A stretch of 64,000 bases of DNA. It comes from an uncultured Crocinitomix sp. (GTDB taxonomy: Bacteria > Bacteroidota > Bacteroidia > Flavobacteriales_D > Crocinitomicaceae). The notes beneath the pieces are model-generated. The model had not been told where the DNA came from. It did not search any database and was given only the letters and a program-made list of their open reading frames with translations. Position numbers and translations under genes: made by a program. The stretch lies in assembly GCA_937139035.1 (NCBI GenBank), contig CAKZPK010000181.1:62001-126000 (forward strand), given 5' to 3'. Positions 9,541-18,424 of the stretch are shown here, in pieces. How positions within the stretch are numbered: the first letter of the stretch is position 1; each line of letters begins with the position of its first letter.

Positions 9541-12531
9541 ATGAGAAAAGAATTGGAATTAATAGAACAAATTGAAAACTACCTCATGAATAAATTGAGT
9601 GGAACAGATAAAACAGCATTTGAAGCAAAAATCTCCGCAGATTCTGGATTAAAATCAGAAGTAGAATTTCAGCAAAATTTAGTAGAAGGAATACAGCGCC
9701 TAGGATTAAAGAAAGATGCCGTAAATGCGCGAAAAAAATACAGGACACAACGTTTTTTAAAAACAGCCGGAATTATAATTGCTGTAATTAGTTTATTGGC
9801 AGGAGCATTTTATTATTATGCCGCACATACAGAGGGGGGCTTTAATTTTTTTGGAAACAATAATAGATCTGGAGAAACTAAAGGAGAAGTAATTATTGAA
9901 GACTTTCAACCCATCTTAATTGATGAAAACGATACATTAAGTTCAGATGCCAATGCATTTTTAGATCAAGAACTTTTCCAAATAAATGCAGATCGTGATA
10001 CAGTGATTGAGTCTGAGGAAGGAATTGTTGTTTATATACCAGCAAATGCTTTTGAAACTGAAAATAATCAAGTTGATTTTTTAATTCAGGAAGCTTTAAC
10101 ACCTGCAGATATTTTATATGCAGGCTTAAATACAATGACAGCTGATGGCGAAGAATTGGAAACGGGCGGAATGTTTTATTTTGACGCTTTTGCAAACGGA
10201 GAGCGTATTCCACTCAAAAAAGAGTTAACGGTTGATATTCCTGCAAATATGGATAAAACAGGAATGCAATTGTATGACGGAATTGAAAATGAAGACGGAG
10301 AGTTGTTATGGACCAATCCAAAGCCAATTACAAAACCGCTAATACCTGTAGAAATTACAGAATTGGATTTTTATCCGAGAGGATATGAACCTAAAATGGA
10401 AGAGTGGGGCTATTTGAATAAACAATTTAAAGACAGTTTATATTATTCTTTTGCTGATGAATGTGGAGGAAATAATTCATCTGAACAAGCTTCTAATGAT
10501 AATGAGTGGCATTCTGATGATGAAATAGGGATTGGAGAAAAAATGTTCAATAGCCTCTGTGCCTCTTGTCATTTTGTAAATAGAGATATGACTGGGCCTG
10601 CATTGAAAGGCTCAAAAGAACGCTGGATAAAAAACTCGAGTGAAGAGAATTTTTATGCCTTTATCAAAAATAGTGGTGCGGTAATCGCGAGTGGTGATGT
10701 TTATGCAAATAAACTATTCAATGACTGGAATATGACTGGAATGCCTAGTGAAAATCTTAAAAATCGTGAAATAGATTGGATTTACACTTATATTGAATCT
10801 GTCAATGACCCGCAAGTAAACGTAAACGCTAACCAAACAACATTGAAAAATGTAGATGCGCAAGTTTCTACGATAAGTCCAGTCGGTATATTTATGGCAC
10901 TTCCCCCGCAAGATGAAGATACCAGCGGTGATTTAATTGAAGCCGTTGACTCAATGATCTTAGATGATTTATTAGATGATCCTTGCACTGAATGCGGCGT
11001 TAACCCAGCATCTGTTAAAACCATTTGGAATAGCAAATTCAACAATACCAATTTGGCGACTAAAGAATTTGAAGAGCGCATGCTGCACATCCATAAAACG
11101 TGTAACAATGCCATTTTAGAATTATACATCAATAATTTAGATAAAAACCTTTGTACCGTTGATTCAATGGCTATGAGAATGCTAGGGGGCAGCAATCGCC
11201 GAGTTTTTGCCAACTTTGCTGCAAAAGGTCATGGTCAGGTGCAAATAACTACCATTGCCCAACAAAAATTAAACGACTATTACGCACTTAAAAAGCAAGC
11301 CTTGCAAACTGCAATAACCAAAACAAATGCGAACTATTGGGAGGAACAAAATCGTTTGGATGCAGAATTTACGAGAGAAGAACAAAGAACGGTTAATCGA
11401 GATAAGAAGAGTAAACGCGCGTTAGATAAAAAAGAGCTTGAATTCAATACGAATGATGTTTATGCGCAGTTAGGGTTACAAAAACCTGTTCCAAGAAGTA
11501 CGCGTCCTGTTGCTTTTAATAGTCGTTCTAATTTGGGGATTTCGGAGGTTGCAATGGATGCCCCAATAATAGAAATACCAACAACTCCTATTCGTCCAAG
11601 TCGTCCATTTTTACGTGCAAACATTAATAGCACAGGTTGGAAAAATGTGGATTGTTTAATGTCTGTAAGCACTCAAAGAGAGGATGCAAAAATTAGAGGG
11701 TATAATGGTAAAACCGCAAGTGTTAATTATTCAAAAATGACAGTTACTGTAAATGATGCAGCAAGTTTTAATCGAGTAAACGTCTATGCTATACCTACGC
11801 GTTTCAATTCTTATGTGAAATTAAAATCCAAGCAAAATAATTTCGATTATCAATTGAATGATAAACTAGACTATTCGGTTATTGCAATTGCGTGGAATGA
11901 TCAGGGAATGTTTTACACACAAATAGAAGGTAAACCTGGAGTTACGGCGTTAGATTTATTGCCAGTTACTGAGATAGAGTGGAAAACCAAAATCAAAGAA
12001 AGTTTAGGCCGAATTAATAATATGACAGATGAAATTGATTTCATAGAATACACCAAAAAAGATTTGGATCGCAGAAATACAAGCAGTGCAAAACGCAACT
12101 TGCGAAATAAAGCACGGGCATATGTTTTTCCATGTAAATGCTCAGGAGCTAATGATCAAATTGAAATAATAGATGAGGAGGCTGAACCTTTGATATTTAA
12201 TACAGATAATGTAAGCGCTGTTGTGACTCAATCACTACAGGAAGAGCCGTCTTTTAAAGGCGGCTATGCTAAAATGAATGAGTTTATTGCAAATAATTTG
12301 AGGTTTCCAGCCAATCTTGCACCAAATGAGATAGGAACAGTTTATGTGAGGTTTAGAGTTAATGAAAATGGAAAAATAATACAGCCATCTATTGCACAGG
12401 GATTAACAGATCGTATTAACAGTGAGGTGATAAGAGTAGTATCGGCTATGCCTAATTGGGAACCAGCTATTTCTAACGGTCAACCTGTGTCCGTGCCTAT
12501 GACGATTCCTATTCGGATTAGGGAGGAATAA
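9541..12531 (+). CDS. Anti-sigma-like membrane protein with cytochrome c and TonB C-terminal domains
   Basis: A 996-residue mosaic protein. Residues 1-70 form a cytoplasmic, charged helical region of the size found in sigma-factor antagonists; a single membrane helix follows at about 75-94 (TAGIIIAVISLLAGAFYYYA). The periplasmic part contains a beta-rich region (about 120-300), then a heme c site C340-A-S-C343-H344 with a downstream T-G-M401-P giving the expected axial Met, i.e. a compact mono-heme cytochrome c domain (about 330-425). A long charged helical region (about 490-650) follows, then a beta region, and finally a TonB C-terminal domain (about 901-996, PSFKGGYAKMNEFIANN to MTIPIRI). 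It starts two bases after the sigma gene. I infer that it controls that sigma factor in response to an envelope or redox signal. I do not recognise the full architecture. Confidence 0.75.
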   Translation: MRKELELIEQIENYLMNKLSGTDKTAFEAKISADSGLKSEVEFQQNLVEGIQRLGLKKDAVNARKKYRTQRFLKTAGIIIAVISLLAGAFYYYAAHTEGGFNFFGNNNRSGETKGEVIIEDFQPILIDENDTLSSDANAFLDQELFQINADRDTVIESEEGIVVYIPANAFETENNQVDFLIQEALTPADILYAGLNTMTADGEELETGGMFYFDAFANGERIPLKKELTVDIPANMDKTGMQLYDGIENEDGELLWTNPKPITKPLIPVEITELDFYPRGYEPKMEEWGYLNKQFKDSLYYSFADECGGNNSSEQASNDNEWHSDDEIGIGEKMFNSLCASCHFVNRDMTGPALKGSKERWIKNSSEENFYAFIKNSGAVIASGDVYANKLFNDWNMTGMPSENLKNREIDWIYTYIESVNDPQVNVNANQTTLKNVDAQVSTISPVGIFMALPPQDEDTSGDLIEAVDSMILDDLLDDPCTECGVNPASVKTIWNSKFNNTNLATKEFEERMLHIHKTCNNAILELYINNLDKNLCTVDSMAMRMLGGSNRRVFANFAAKGHGQVQITTIAQQKLNDYYALKKQALQTAITKTNANYWEEQNRLDAEFTREEQRTVNRDKKSKRALDKKELEFNTNDVYAQLGLQKPVPRSTRPVAFNSRSNLGISEVAMDAPIIEIPTTPIRPSRPFLRANINSTGWKNVDCLMSVSTQREDAKIRGYNGKTASVNYSKMTVTVNDAASFNRVNVYAIPTRFNSYVKLKSKQNNFDYQLNDKLDYSVIAIAWNDQGMFYTQIEGKPGVTALDLLPVTEIEWKTKIKESLGRINNMTDEIDFIEYTKKDLDRRNTSSAKRNLRNKARAYVFPCKCSGANDQIEIIDEEAEPLIFNTDNVSAVVTQSLQEEPSFKGGYAKMNEFIANNLRFPANLAPNEIGTVYVRFRVNENGKIIQPSIAQGLTDRINSEVIRVVSAMPNWEPAISNGQPVSVPMTIPIRIREE

Positions 12532-12696
12532 AAAAGGCGCTTCGAGTCCCTCAGTGTTCTTTTCTTGTTAATGTCAACGTATCTTAGTTTAAGTATATGC
12601 TTTTCCTAATTAATTGAAAGCTCATACAATGCAAAGCGCTAGGTACTTCGGACATTGAGAGCATTGAGGTTCTCGCAATGTCGAAATACCGAAGTG
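12530..12696. repeat. Hairpin repeat, left copy flanking GIY-YIG gene
   Basis: The unit starts with AAAAAAGGCGCTTCGAGTCC, shares CTCAGTGTTCTTTT with the right copy, diverges for about 70 bases, then ends in ACTTCGGACATTGAG and a terminal hairpin whose outer arms are TACTTCGG and CCGAAGTG. The 3' end abuts the stop codon of the GIY-YIG gene. It is a direct repeat of 13021-13169, about 167 bases long, and more diverged inside its hairpin than the right copy. Confidence 0.7.
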
Positions 12697-12701
12697 GCGG
12701 T

Positions 12702-12992
12702 TCATAAATCTCGATACGCTATTGCTAGTGAAGGCAACAAATGATCATCACCATTGATTAACGCTTCTTTTTTCGCACGGCGCCAACCTTGTATTTGTTT
12801 TTCCCTATAAAAGGCGTGGTCAATGCGAGGATATTCTTCGTAATAAATTAATTCTACTGGGCTATGTTTACGAGTATAATTAGCGCCTTCACCGTTATTA
12901 TGCTGCTTAATACGTAGATCTAAATATTTGGTACTGCCTGTATAATAAGTATTGTTAGCACATAATAATATGTACATATATCCTTTGGTCAT
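12702..12992 (-). CDS. Small GIY-YIG nuclease-domain protein
   Basis: A 96-residue protein consisting only of a GIY-YIG domain of the UPF0213/YhbQ type: MYILLCANNTYYTGST replaces the GIY...YTG core, LDLRIKQHNNGEGANYTRKH follows with the conserved R and H, and FYREKQIQGWRRAKKEALI carries the catalytic-type glutamate. Length is typical for the family (80-100 residues). Such proteins are single-domain DNases of mostly unknown role and are often present in many copies in Bacteroidota genomes. Here the gene is bracketed by two copies of a direct repeat with hairpin ends (12530-12696 and 13021-13169), and its last codons run into the left repeat, which suggests the gene and repeats moved or spread together. 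Confidence 0.88.
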   Translation of the reverse strand: MTKGYMYILLCANNTYYTGSTKYLDLRIKQHNNGEGANYTRKHSPVELIYYEEYPRIDHAFYREKQIQGWRRAKKEALINGDDHLLPSLAIAYRDL

Positions 12993-13020
12993 AAGATTGG
13001 GTTAAGTAATAAAGTTAGGC

Positions 13021-13169
13021 AAAAAAGGCACTTCGAGTTCCTCAGTGTTCTTTTTTATTCATTGAGCGCTCCATTATGAATGAGTCTCATTCAGACGGGA
13101 TTATTTTGGCTTTTTACAGTTCAAGGCGTTAGACACTTCGGACATTGAGGAACTCGAAATGCCGAAGTG
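13021..13169. repeat. Hairpin repeat, right copy flanking GIY-YIG gene
   Basis: It starts with AAAAAAGGCACTTCGAGTTC and ends with CACTTCGG, a 20-base loop and CCGAAGTG, a perfect 8-base stem. Within the unit, CACTTCGAGTTCCTCAGTG near the 5' end can also pair almost perfectly with CATTGAGGAACTCGAAATG near the 3' end, so the whole 149-base unit is a long imperfect inverted repeat. It is in the same orientation as the left copy. Confidence 0.72.
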
Positions 13170-13230
13170 CTGAATAATTTAAAATGAACCTTTCGTACAT
13201 TAAGTTTTACAGAGTGCAAAACATACAATT

Positions 13231-15126
13231 ATGATTCGCACAAATTTTTCTATAAAACTCAACCTCATATTCGCCTTGCTAATTTTTGCCGCAACGGGAT
13301 TCTCACAAACGTTTGGCATTAGCTTAAAGGGAATTGTAAAGGATGATTTTGGAACTGTGATAGCAGATGCCCAAGTAACGATTAAAGACGAGAAAACAAA
13401 TGTTAATCGTTCTACCAAAACCAATACAAAGGGCTATTACGAGTTTAAAGATGTTCCAACAGGGTCTTACTATTTTAAAGTGGACAAAAAGAATTATAAG
13501 AAGTATAGAAAAAGCGGCGTGAAATTGACAATTGGGCAAACCAAAACGATAAACCCTACGCTTGTGAATACAATTCCTGAGGTAGAAATTATTGAGTTGG
13601 AAGATGTTGAAGAAGCTGCTCCAATGTATGACAATAGAGTTTATAATAAATCTTCTCGATCAATGATGAGTGGAATAGGTTCTGGTTATTATTCAGAGCC
13701 AGTTTATCATAACACTGAATCTTATAATTCGATAGAGGAAAATGGGTTTAAATTAACTAATGTAAATCCGCTTTCTACATTTTCGGTTGATGTTGATGCT
13801 GCTTCGTACTCTAATGTGCGCCGTTTTTTATTGAATGGACAAAAGCCTGACAAAGGAGCTGTTCGTGTAGAAGAAATGATTAATTATTTCCATTATGATT
13901 ATCCTGATCCAACAGATGGAAATCCGTTTTCAATTACAACAGAAATTGGTGATTGTCCATGGAGTAATAATAAATTGGTGCATATAGGCTTGCAAGGTGA
14001 GCGTATTGAGAAAGAAAATTTACCTGCTAGTAATTTGGTTTTTTTATTGGACGTTTCAGGATCTATGGATCAGCCTAACAAATTACCACTTTTAAAAAAA
14101 TCATTCAAACTATTAGTGAATGAATTGGGAGATCGTGACCGCATTGCAATTGTAGTCTATGCAGGTGCTGCAGGAGTAGTTTTAAATTCAACTACAGCCG
14201 ATAATAGTACAGAGATTTTGAGTGCACTAGAAAAATTAAATGCGGGAGGTTCAACTGCAGGGGGTGCTGGAATTAAATTGGCTTACCAGGTTGCTACAGA
14301 TAACTTTATTAAAGGAGGAAACAATCGTGTAATTCTGGCAACAGATGGTGACTTTAATATTGGAATGAGTTCAGACGCATCAATGAAAGATTTGATTGAA
14401 GAGAAACGTAAAACAGGTGTGTTTTTAACATGTTTAGGATTTGGAACAGGAAATATTAAAGATTCAAAAATGGAAACCTTGGCGGATAAAGGAAATGGAA
14501 ATTATGCCTATATCGACAACCTTTTAGAAGCTAAAAAAGTATTGGTTACTGAAATTGGTGCTACGCTTGTTACTTTGGCTAAAGACGTTAAAATTCAGGT
14601 TGAATTTAATCCAACATTAGTTGAATCATATCGATTGGTTGGTTATGAAAACAGATTGTTAAATGAAGAGGATTTTAATGATGATAAAAAAGACGCAGGA
14701 GAAATTGGCGCCGGTCATTCTGTTACGGCTTTATATGAAGTTGTGATGAAAGGAGAAGGAGATGGCACAAGCCCTTCAGTCGACCCACTGCGCTATCAGG
14801 AAAACGACGCTACTGATAGTCGTAAATATGGCAACGAATTGTTAACTGTAAAATTTAGATATAAAGCACCTGATGGGGATGTAAGTAAGTTGATTGAGCG
14901 CAATCTTAAAAACAAAGTTACGGATTGGAGCAAGCTGTCTGATAATTATAAATTCTCTGCAGCAGTGGCAGGTTTTGGAATGTTGTTAAGAGAATCTGAG
15001 TATAAAGGAACCTTAAATTTTGATGCTATTTTAAAGTTGGCAAAAGAAGGAAAAGGAGATGATAACAATGGTTATCGTGCAGAGTTTTTAAGGTTAGTTG
15101 ATGCTGCAAAAACCATTTATCAATAA
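13231..15126 (+). CDS. Exported VWA-domain protein, YfbK type
   Basis: A 631-residue exported protein. Order: signal peptide (1-25, ending GFSQ), carboxypeptidase-regulatory-like beta domain (about 30-110, LKGIVKDDFGTVIADAQV), linker, a YfbK-type N-terminal segment (FSVDVDAASYSNVRRFL, VRVEEMINYFHYDYP), a von Willebrand factor A domain with the metal-binding MIDAS motif DVSGSM starting at D274, and a C-terminal YfbK region ending at KTIYQ. The family is widespread; a metal-dependent adhesion or complex-assembly role is generally assumed but not proven. The fusion with the N-terminal carboxypeptidase-regulatory-like domain is usual in Bacteroidota. A probable terminator follows, so it is likely monocistronic. 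Confidence 0.92.
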   Translation: MIRTNFSIKLNLIFALLIFAATGFSQTFGISLKGIVKDDFGTVIADAQVTIKDEKTNVNRSTKTNTKGYYEFKDVPTGSYYFKVDKKNYKKYRKSGVKLTIGQTKTINPTLVNTIPEVEIIELEDVEEAAPMYDNRVYNKSSRSMMSGIGSGYYSEPVYHNTESYNSIEENGFKLTNVNPLSTFSVDVDAASYSNVRRFLLNGQKPDKGAVRVEEMINYFHYDYPDPTDGNPFSITTEIGDCPWSNNKLVHIGLQGERIEKENLPASNLVFLLDVSGSMDQPNKLPLLKKSFKLLVNELGDRDRIAIVVYAGAAGVVLNSTTADNSTEILSALEKLNAGGSTAGGAGIKLAYQVATDNFIKGGNNRVILATDGDFNIGMSSDASMKDLIEEKRKTGVFLTCLGFGTGNIKDSKMETLADKGNGNYAYIDNLLEAKKVLVTEIGATLVTLAKDVKIQVEFNPTLVESYRLVGYENRLLNEEDFNDDKKDAGEIGAGHSVTALYEVVMKGEGDGTSPSVDPLRYQENDATDSRKYGNELLTVKFRYKAPDGDVSKLIERNLKNKVTDWSKLSDNYKFSAAVAGFGMLLRESEYKGTLNFDAILKLAKEGKGDDNNGYRAEFLRLVDAAKTIYQ

Positions 15127-15135
15127 AACATTTAA

Positions 15136-15198
15136 GGAAGTTTGGCTGGCAATGTAGAGCGTTGTAGTGTTGTGGTTTGTCGGCCAACTTTCTTTTAT
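15136..15198 (+). terminator. Probable intrinsic terminator after VWA gene
   Basis: GGAAGTTTGGCTGGC pairs with GTCGGCCAACTTTCT through a 15-base stem with one mismatch and several G-U pairs, around a 28-base loop. A TTTTAT tract follows. Confidence 0.5.
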
Positions 15199-15320
15199 AA
15201 GTTTCTGATTATTAGGTTTGAAAAGTAGTTATGTATTGTTTTAAAAGAGTATTGAGCAAGTGGCAGATATACTAAAGTCTGTTTCTTTTCGTTTTGTAAG
15301 TCAAACAAAACTCAAACTCA

Positions 15321-16034
15321 ATGATCGCAATAAAAAAAATTACCCTAACCTTTATTTGTTTCTTATTTCTTGTTCCTGTCAATGCACAAGAGAAAGGAGA
15401 TTTGGGAATTTTAATCACTACTTCAAATCAATCAAGGTTAGGAATAGAATACAGAAAACCAATTGCAGAAAAATATAAGCTTAGAATTGGAGCTTCATAC
15501 GGCGAGTATGGAAATCAATTTTGGGGAAATGGTAGAGGTGAAATTATTGCGATTACAGATTCATCCGTTACAGAACGGTTTTACTATCATGATGGATTTC
15601 AAGCAGGTTTACGCCTTGGTGCCGAACGTCAATTTGGTAATTCAATGTTTTCAGTCGCGGCAGATGTAAGTGTTGATTATAGACAAACGAATTCAGCTTT
15701 TCAAAATAACACTTTGTATTTACAAGAAAATGGAATGTGGGATAATGGCCCGAGTACAACAATCTTTCCACCATTTTCTGACCCATCAAATTCCAGAATT
15801 ACACGTCACTATTTAGTGTCAGGAGCTAGGTTAAGTTTAAATATGAATATTCCAATTGGAAAATCATTCTTGTTGAATTTGGCTGCATCCGGAACTTTCG
15901 ATTTGCCGGTATACATGGGGGCAAGTCAGGTTCAAGATCCAACGGGTGATTTTACTGGGATACCTCCGTCTTGGATTAATCTTGATACAAATGTTGGAAT
16001 TGGAATACGCTATATTTTTGGAAGCCGTAACTAA
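15321..16034 (+). CDS. Exported beta protein, first of three tandem paralogues
   Basis: A 237-residue protein with a signal peptide (1-22, cleavage VNA-QE). The mature protein begins EKGDLGILITTSNQSRLGIE and continues with alternating strands ending GIGIRYIFGSRN, the pattern of a small outer-membrane beta-barrel. It shares with the next two genes the opening motif DLGxxxTxNxxSRxGxExRKP, a central LRxGxERxxGxSMFSxGxDxxxxY block, and near the C-terminus a PxYMGAxxVxDP block. I do not recognise a named family. The next gene starts one base after its stop, so the first two genes are surely co-transcribed. Confidence 0.8.
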   Translation: MIAIKKITLTFICFLFLVPVNAQEKGDLGILITTSNQSRLGIEYRKPIAEKYKLRIGASYGEYGNQFWGNGRGEIIAITDSSVTERFYYHDGFQAGLRLGAERQFGNSMFSVAADVSVDYRQTNSAFQNNTLYLQENGMWDNGPSTTIFPPFSDPSNSRITRHYLVSGARLSLNMNIPIGKSFLLNLAASGTFDLPVYMGASQVQDPTGDFTGIPPSWINLDTNVGIGIRYIFGSRN

Positions 16035-16035
16035 C

Positions 16036-16809
16036 ATGACCGCCATGACCCGACCAATAAAATTCATCACCTTAATCCTTTTGTTCATTTCACCTCTTGG
16101 TGGATTATTTGGGCAGGAAAAAGCTGATTTAGGATTCATTCTGTCACTAAATGATGAATCAAGGTATGGGTTAGAATATCGGCATCCTAAAAATGACCAA
16201 TTAACATATAAATTTGGTGTTACACACGGTACTTTTCAAAATAGTTGGATTTCTTCAGGTATTATTTCAGCATCAGATACAGTGGTCGTGCAACAAACCG
16301 TTTTTCGCAGTAATAATCAATGGGAACTAAGAATTGGTGGAGAAAGAAAGCTTGGAGAATCCATGTTTTCTCTTGGTGCTGATTTGAATTTAGGATATTT
16401 AAGACATGAAAAAAGACAATTCAATACACCACTAATATTGGATGAAAATGGGAATTGGAATAGCGGTTATTTTGTGGCTGATGCTTCACAAATTCCGCCC
16501 AATGCGCCTAATAAAACCTTGGCCGTTGGCGATCCTGATTATGCTAATATAAAGCAACATTTTTTTGTGCCAAGTATGCGTATTACCTTTAATTTGAATG
16601 TCCCCATTTCAGATGGGTTTTATTTTAATTGTTCGATACTTACACGCTTTGGCGTTCCAATTTATATGGGCGCAACTGAGGTAACAAATCACAATAGAAT
16701 TACTGTTGGTTCTCCACCTTTAAACTTTGATATTGGTACAACTGCAGCAGTTGGATTGCGGTATATCATAGGAACCTTTAAGGATAAGGTGCAAGCCCCA
16801 ACAAATTAA
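16036..16809 (+). CDS. Exported beta protein, second of three tandem paralogues
   Basis: I start this 257-residue protein at ATG 16036, one base after the previous stop, because that start leads into a signal peptide (residues about 1-27, ending GLFGQ). An upstream in-frame start at 15946 would lie inside the previous gene and put 30 extra residues before the signal peptide. The mature part repeats the family blocks: KADLGFILSLNDESRYGLE, LRIGGERKLGESMFSLGADL and PIYMGATEVTNH, closing with VGLRYIIG. Compared with its siblings it has a longer central loop (about 140-175). It is probably an outer-membrane barrel; function is unknown. Confidence 0.8.
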   Translation: MTAMTRPIKFITLILLFISPLGGLFGQEKADLGFILSLNDESRYGLEYRHPKNDQLTYKFGVTHGTFQNSWISSGIISASDTVVVQQTVFRSNNQWELRIGGERKLGESMFSLGADLNLGYLRHEKRQFNTPLILDENGNWNSGYFVADASQIPPNAPNKTLAVGDPDYANIKQHFFVPSMRITFNLNVPISDGFYFNCSILTRFGVPIYMGATEVTNHNRITVGSPPLNFDIGTTAAVGLRYIIGTFKDKVQAPTN

Positions 16810-16868
16810 TTGGCGCAACCTATCCTATTTTATTAACGTATGCTTGTAATACGTTAAGAAGATAAGAT

Positions 16869-17588
16869 ATGCCAGAATTTAAAAGACTTGCTTTATTACT
16901 ATTACTCGTGGGAGCCCATTGTTTTTCATTTGCTCAAGAAGATGGAGATTTAGGAATTGTATTTACATCTAACGAAGACTTTCGATATGGTATTGAGTTT
17001 CGAAAGCCAATTAATAAGCATTTACGCTATAAAGTTGGGGTAACTCAAGGTAGCTCTGGTGTTGTTTTGTCACCTAATTATGAATTGTATGAATTCTCAG
17101 ATTCAACTTTTAGCACGCGTCATTTTTCCAATCAAATTACCACAACTAATTTACGCATTGGTTTAGAAAGAAACCTTGGTATTTCCATATTTTCAATCGG
17201 CTTTGATTTGAATTTAGGATATCAAAATTTTCAGTCTGAACGAGCCAATAGAAATTGGGCATTGAATGAAACTGGGGTCTGGGAAGAGAATGGAGTCTCT
17301 CCATTTTTTCAAGGAAATGAAGAAATTTTAAGTGCTCAAATAACCCGACATTATTTTACACCAACGGCTCGATTAAGCTTAAACATGGATGCTCCTTTAG
17401 GGAAAGGTTTTATTCTTAATTTTTCAATAGCAAACAATTTTGGTGTGCCAATTTATATGGGTGCAACAAATATTATTGATCCTTTAACGGAGTATATTGG
17501 AGTACCAGGATCAACCTTTAATTGGAGTACTTATTTAGGTGCAGGATTGCGTTATGCAATAAATTCTGAGAAGAAGAAATCAGAATAA
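16869..17588 (+). CDS. Exported beta protein, third of three tandem paralogues
   Basis: A 239-residue protein with a signal peptide (1-22, ending CFSFAQE). It repeats the family blocks of the two preceding genes: GDLGIVFTSNEDFRYGIEF, LRIGLERNLGISIFSIGFDL and PIYMGATNIIDPLTEYIGVP, and ends LGAGLRYAINSEKKKSE. A 59-base gap separates it from the second copy, which still allows one transcript. The three copies are clearly diverged, so the duplications are not recent. The role is unknown; surface variation or slightly different ligands are possible. The gene is convergent with the DUF4249 gene on the other strand. Confidence 0.8.
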   Translation: MPEFKRLALLLLLVGAHCFSFAQEDGDLGIVFTSNEDFRYGIEFRKPINKHLRYKVGVTQGSSGVVLSPNYELYEFSDSTFSTRHFSNQITTTNLRIGLERNLGISIFSIGFDLNLGYQNFQSERANRNWALNETGVWEENGVSPFFQGNEEILSAQITRHYFTPTARLSLNMDAPLGKGFILNFSIANNFGVPIYMGATNIIDPLTEYIGVPGSTFNWSTYLGAGLRYAINSEKKKSE

Positions 17589-17601
17589 ACTTTTGAGAGA
17601 A

Positions 17602-18423
17602 TTAATATTGGTGGAGTATACTATCGATAACAGTTCCATAACCCAATCCGTATGCCTCGTTGGAATAATAGTAAGGGGCATTGTAAGATTGATTATTGGC
17701 TAATTCGTTTTGCACATAGTTTTGTAAACGCAATAAATATTCGCCTACATCCTTTGAGACGACAGAAAGAGTAATTTTTATTAGACTTTCGCTAGTTAGA
17801 AAGAACGAATCATAATCCTCAATAGGTAAGGAGGTAACAAGACTGTCGCCCGCGTTTATTTTAGCAACTCTATAAACGGGTAAAGGTGTTTGGTTCCATA
17901 AGGTATCGTCAGTAATTGGATCATAAAAACCTTTATATAAATCAAATTGTAGGTATTGTTCTACAGGTGAACTGATGTTCATACTTATTTTTCCTGGCCC
18001 AGCAAAACCATTTAACGAATCAAATACTTGATAATAAACTTCGTTAATAGCAATTGGATGTGGCATTATGGTTTCAACTTCATGCACATCTCCCTTGTAA
18101 GAAAATTGTATAGTGTAGTTTTCTCCATATGTACCACTAAATTCTTCGTCTGATTCAAACAGACCCTCCCCAATTTGAGAGAACGTTTTTATTCCTTCGG
18201 GCGTTTTTATTAAAAGGCCCACCTCATTAGCGTAGTTTTGATGATTTGATCCTAAATTATTACTAACTGTAAATAAGAATTGATGTTTCATCACCGAATC
18301 TGTAAAGAATCCTTCTCCCACAATCTTTTGCTCCGAGTGGGACGATAAGTTAATGTTCGTGTTTACTTTTTTGCAAGCAAAGACTAACATCAGTATAAAA
18401 ACGATATAGAAATTAGGGCGCAT
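17602..18423 (-). CDS. DUF4249 family lipoprotein
   Basis: A 273-residue lipoprotein: signal peptide with lipobox LVFAC (lipid on C17), then a beta-rich domain with the DUF4249 features VGLLIKTPEGIKTF, SGTYGENYTIQFSYKG and a conserved MPHPIAINEVYY block. Family members often run to 280-400 residues, so this one is on the short side. It is the last gene of a four-gene minus-strand unit (sigma, FecR, TonB receptor, DUF4249), starting one base after the receptor's stop. DUF4249 proteins are commonly paired with STN-type TonB receptors and are thought to be surface lipoproteins helping substrate capture. The ligand is unknown. Confidence 0.82.
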   Translation of the reverse strand: MRPNFYIVFILMLVFACKKVNTNINLSSHSEQKIVGEGFFTDSVMKHQFLFTVSNNLGSNHQNYANEVGLLIKTPEGIKTFSQIGEGLFESDEEFSGTYGENYTIQFSYKGDVHEVETIMPHPIAINEVYYQVFDSLNGFAGPGKISMNISSPVEQYLQFDLYKGFYDPITDDTLWNQTPLPVYRVAKINAGDSLVTSLPIEDYDSFFLTSESLIKITLSVVSKDVGEYLLRLQNYVQNELANNQSYNAPYYYSNEAYGLGYGTVIDSILHQY

Positions 18424-18424
18424 T

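Noticed and set aside
10788-11213. Long minus-strand open frame opposite the 996-residue protein
   Set aside because: Antisense shadow; the plus-strand frame has recognisable domains before and after it.
12530-13169. Complete insertion sequence around the GIY-YIG gene
   Set aside because: No transposase, no clear terminal inverted repeats of the whole unit, no target duplication seen; the flanks are direct repeats of a hairpin unit.
15946-16035. Longer N-terminus for the second tandem paralogue
   Set aside because: It would overlap the previous gene by 89 bases and put 30 residues before the signal peptide; ATG 16036 fits the siblings.
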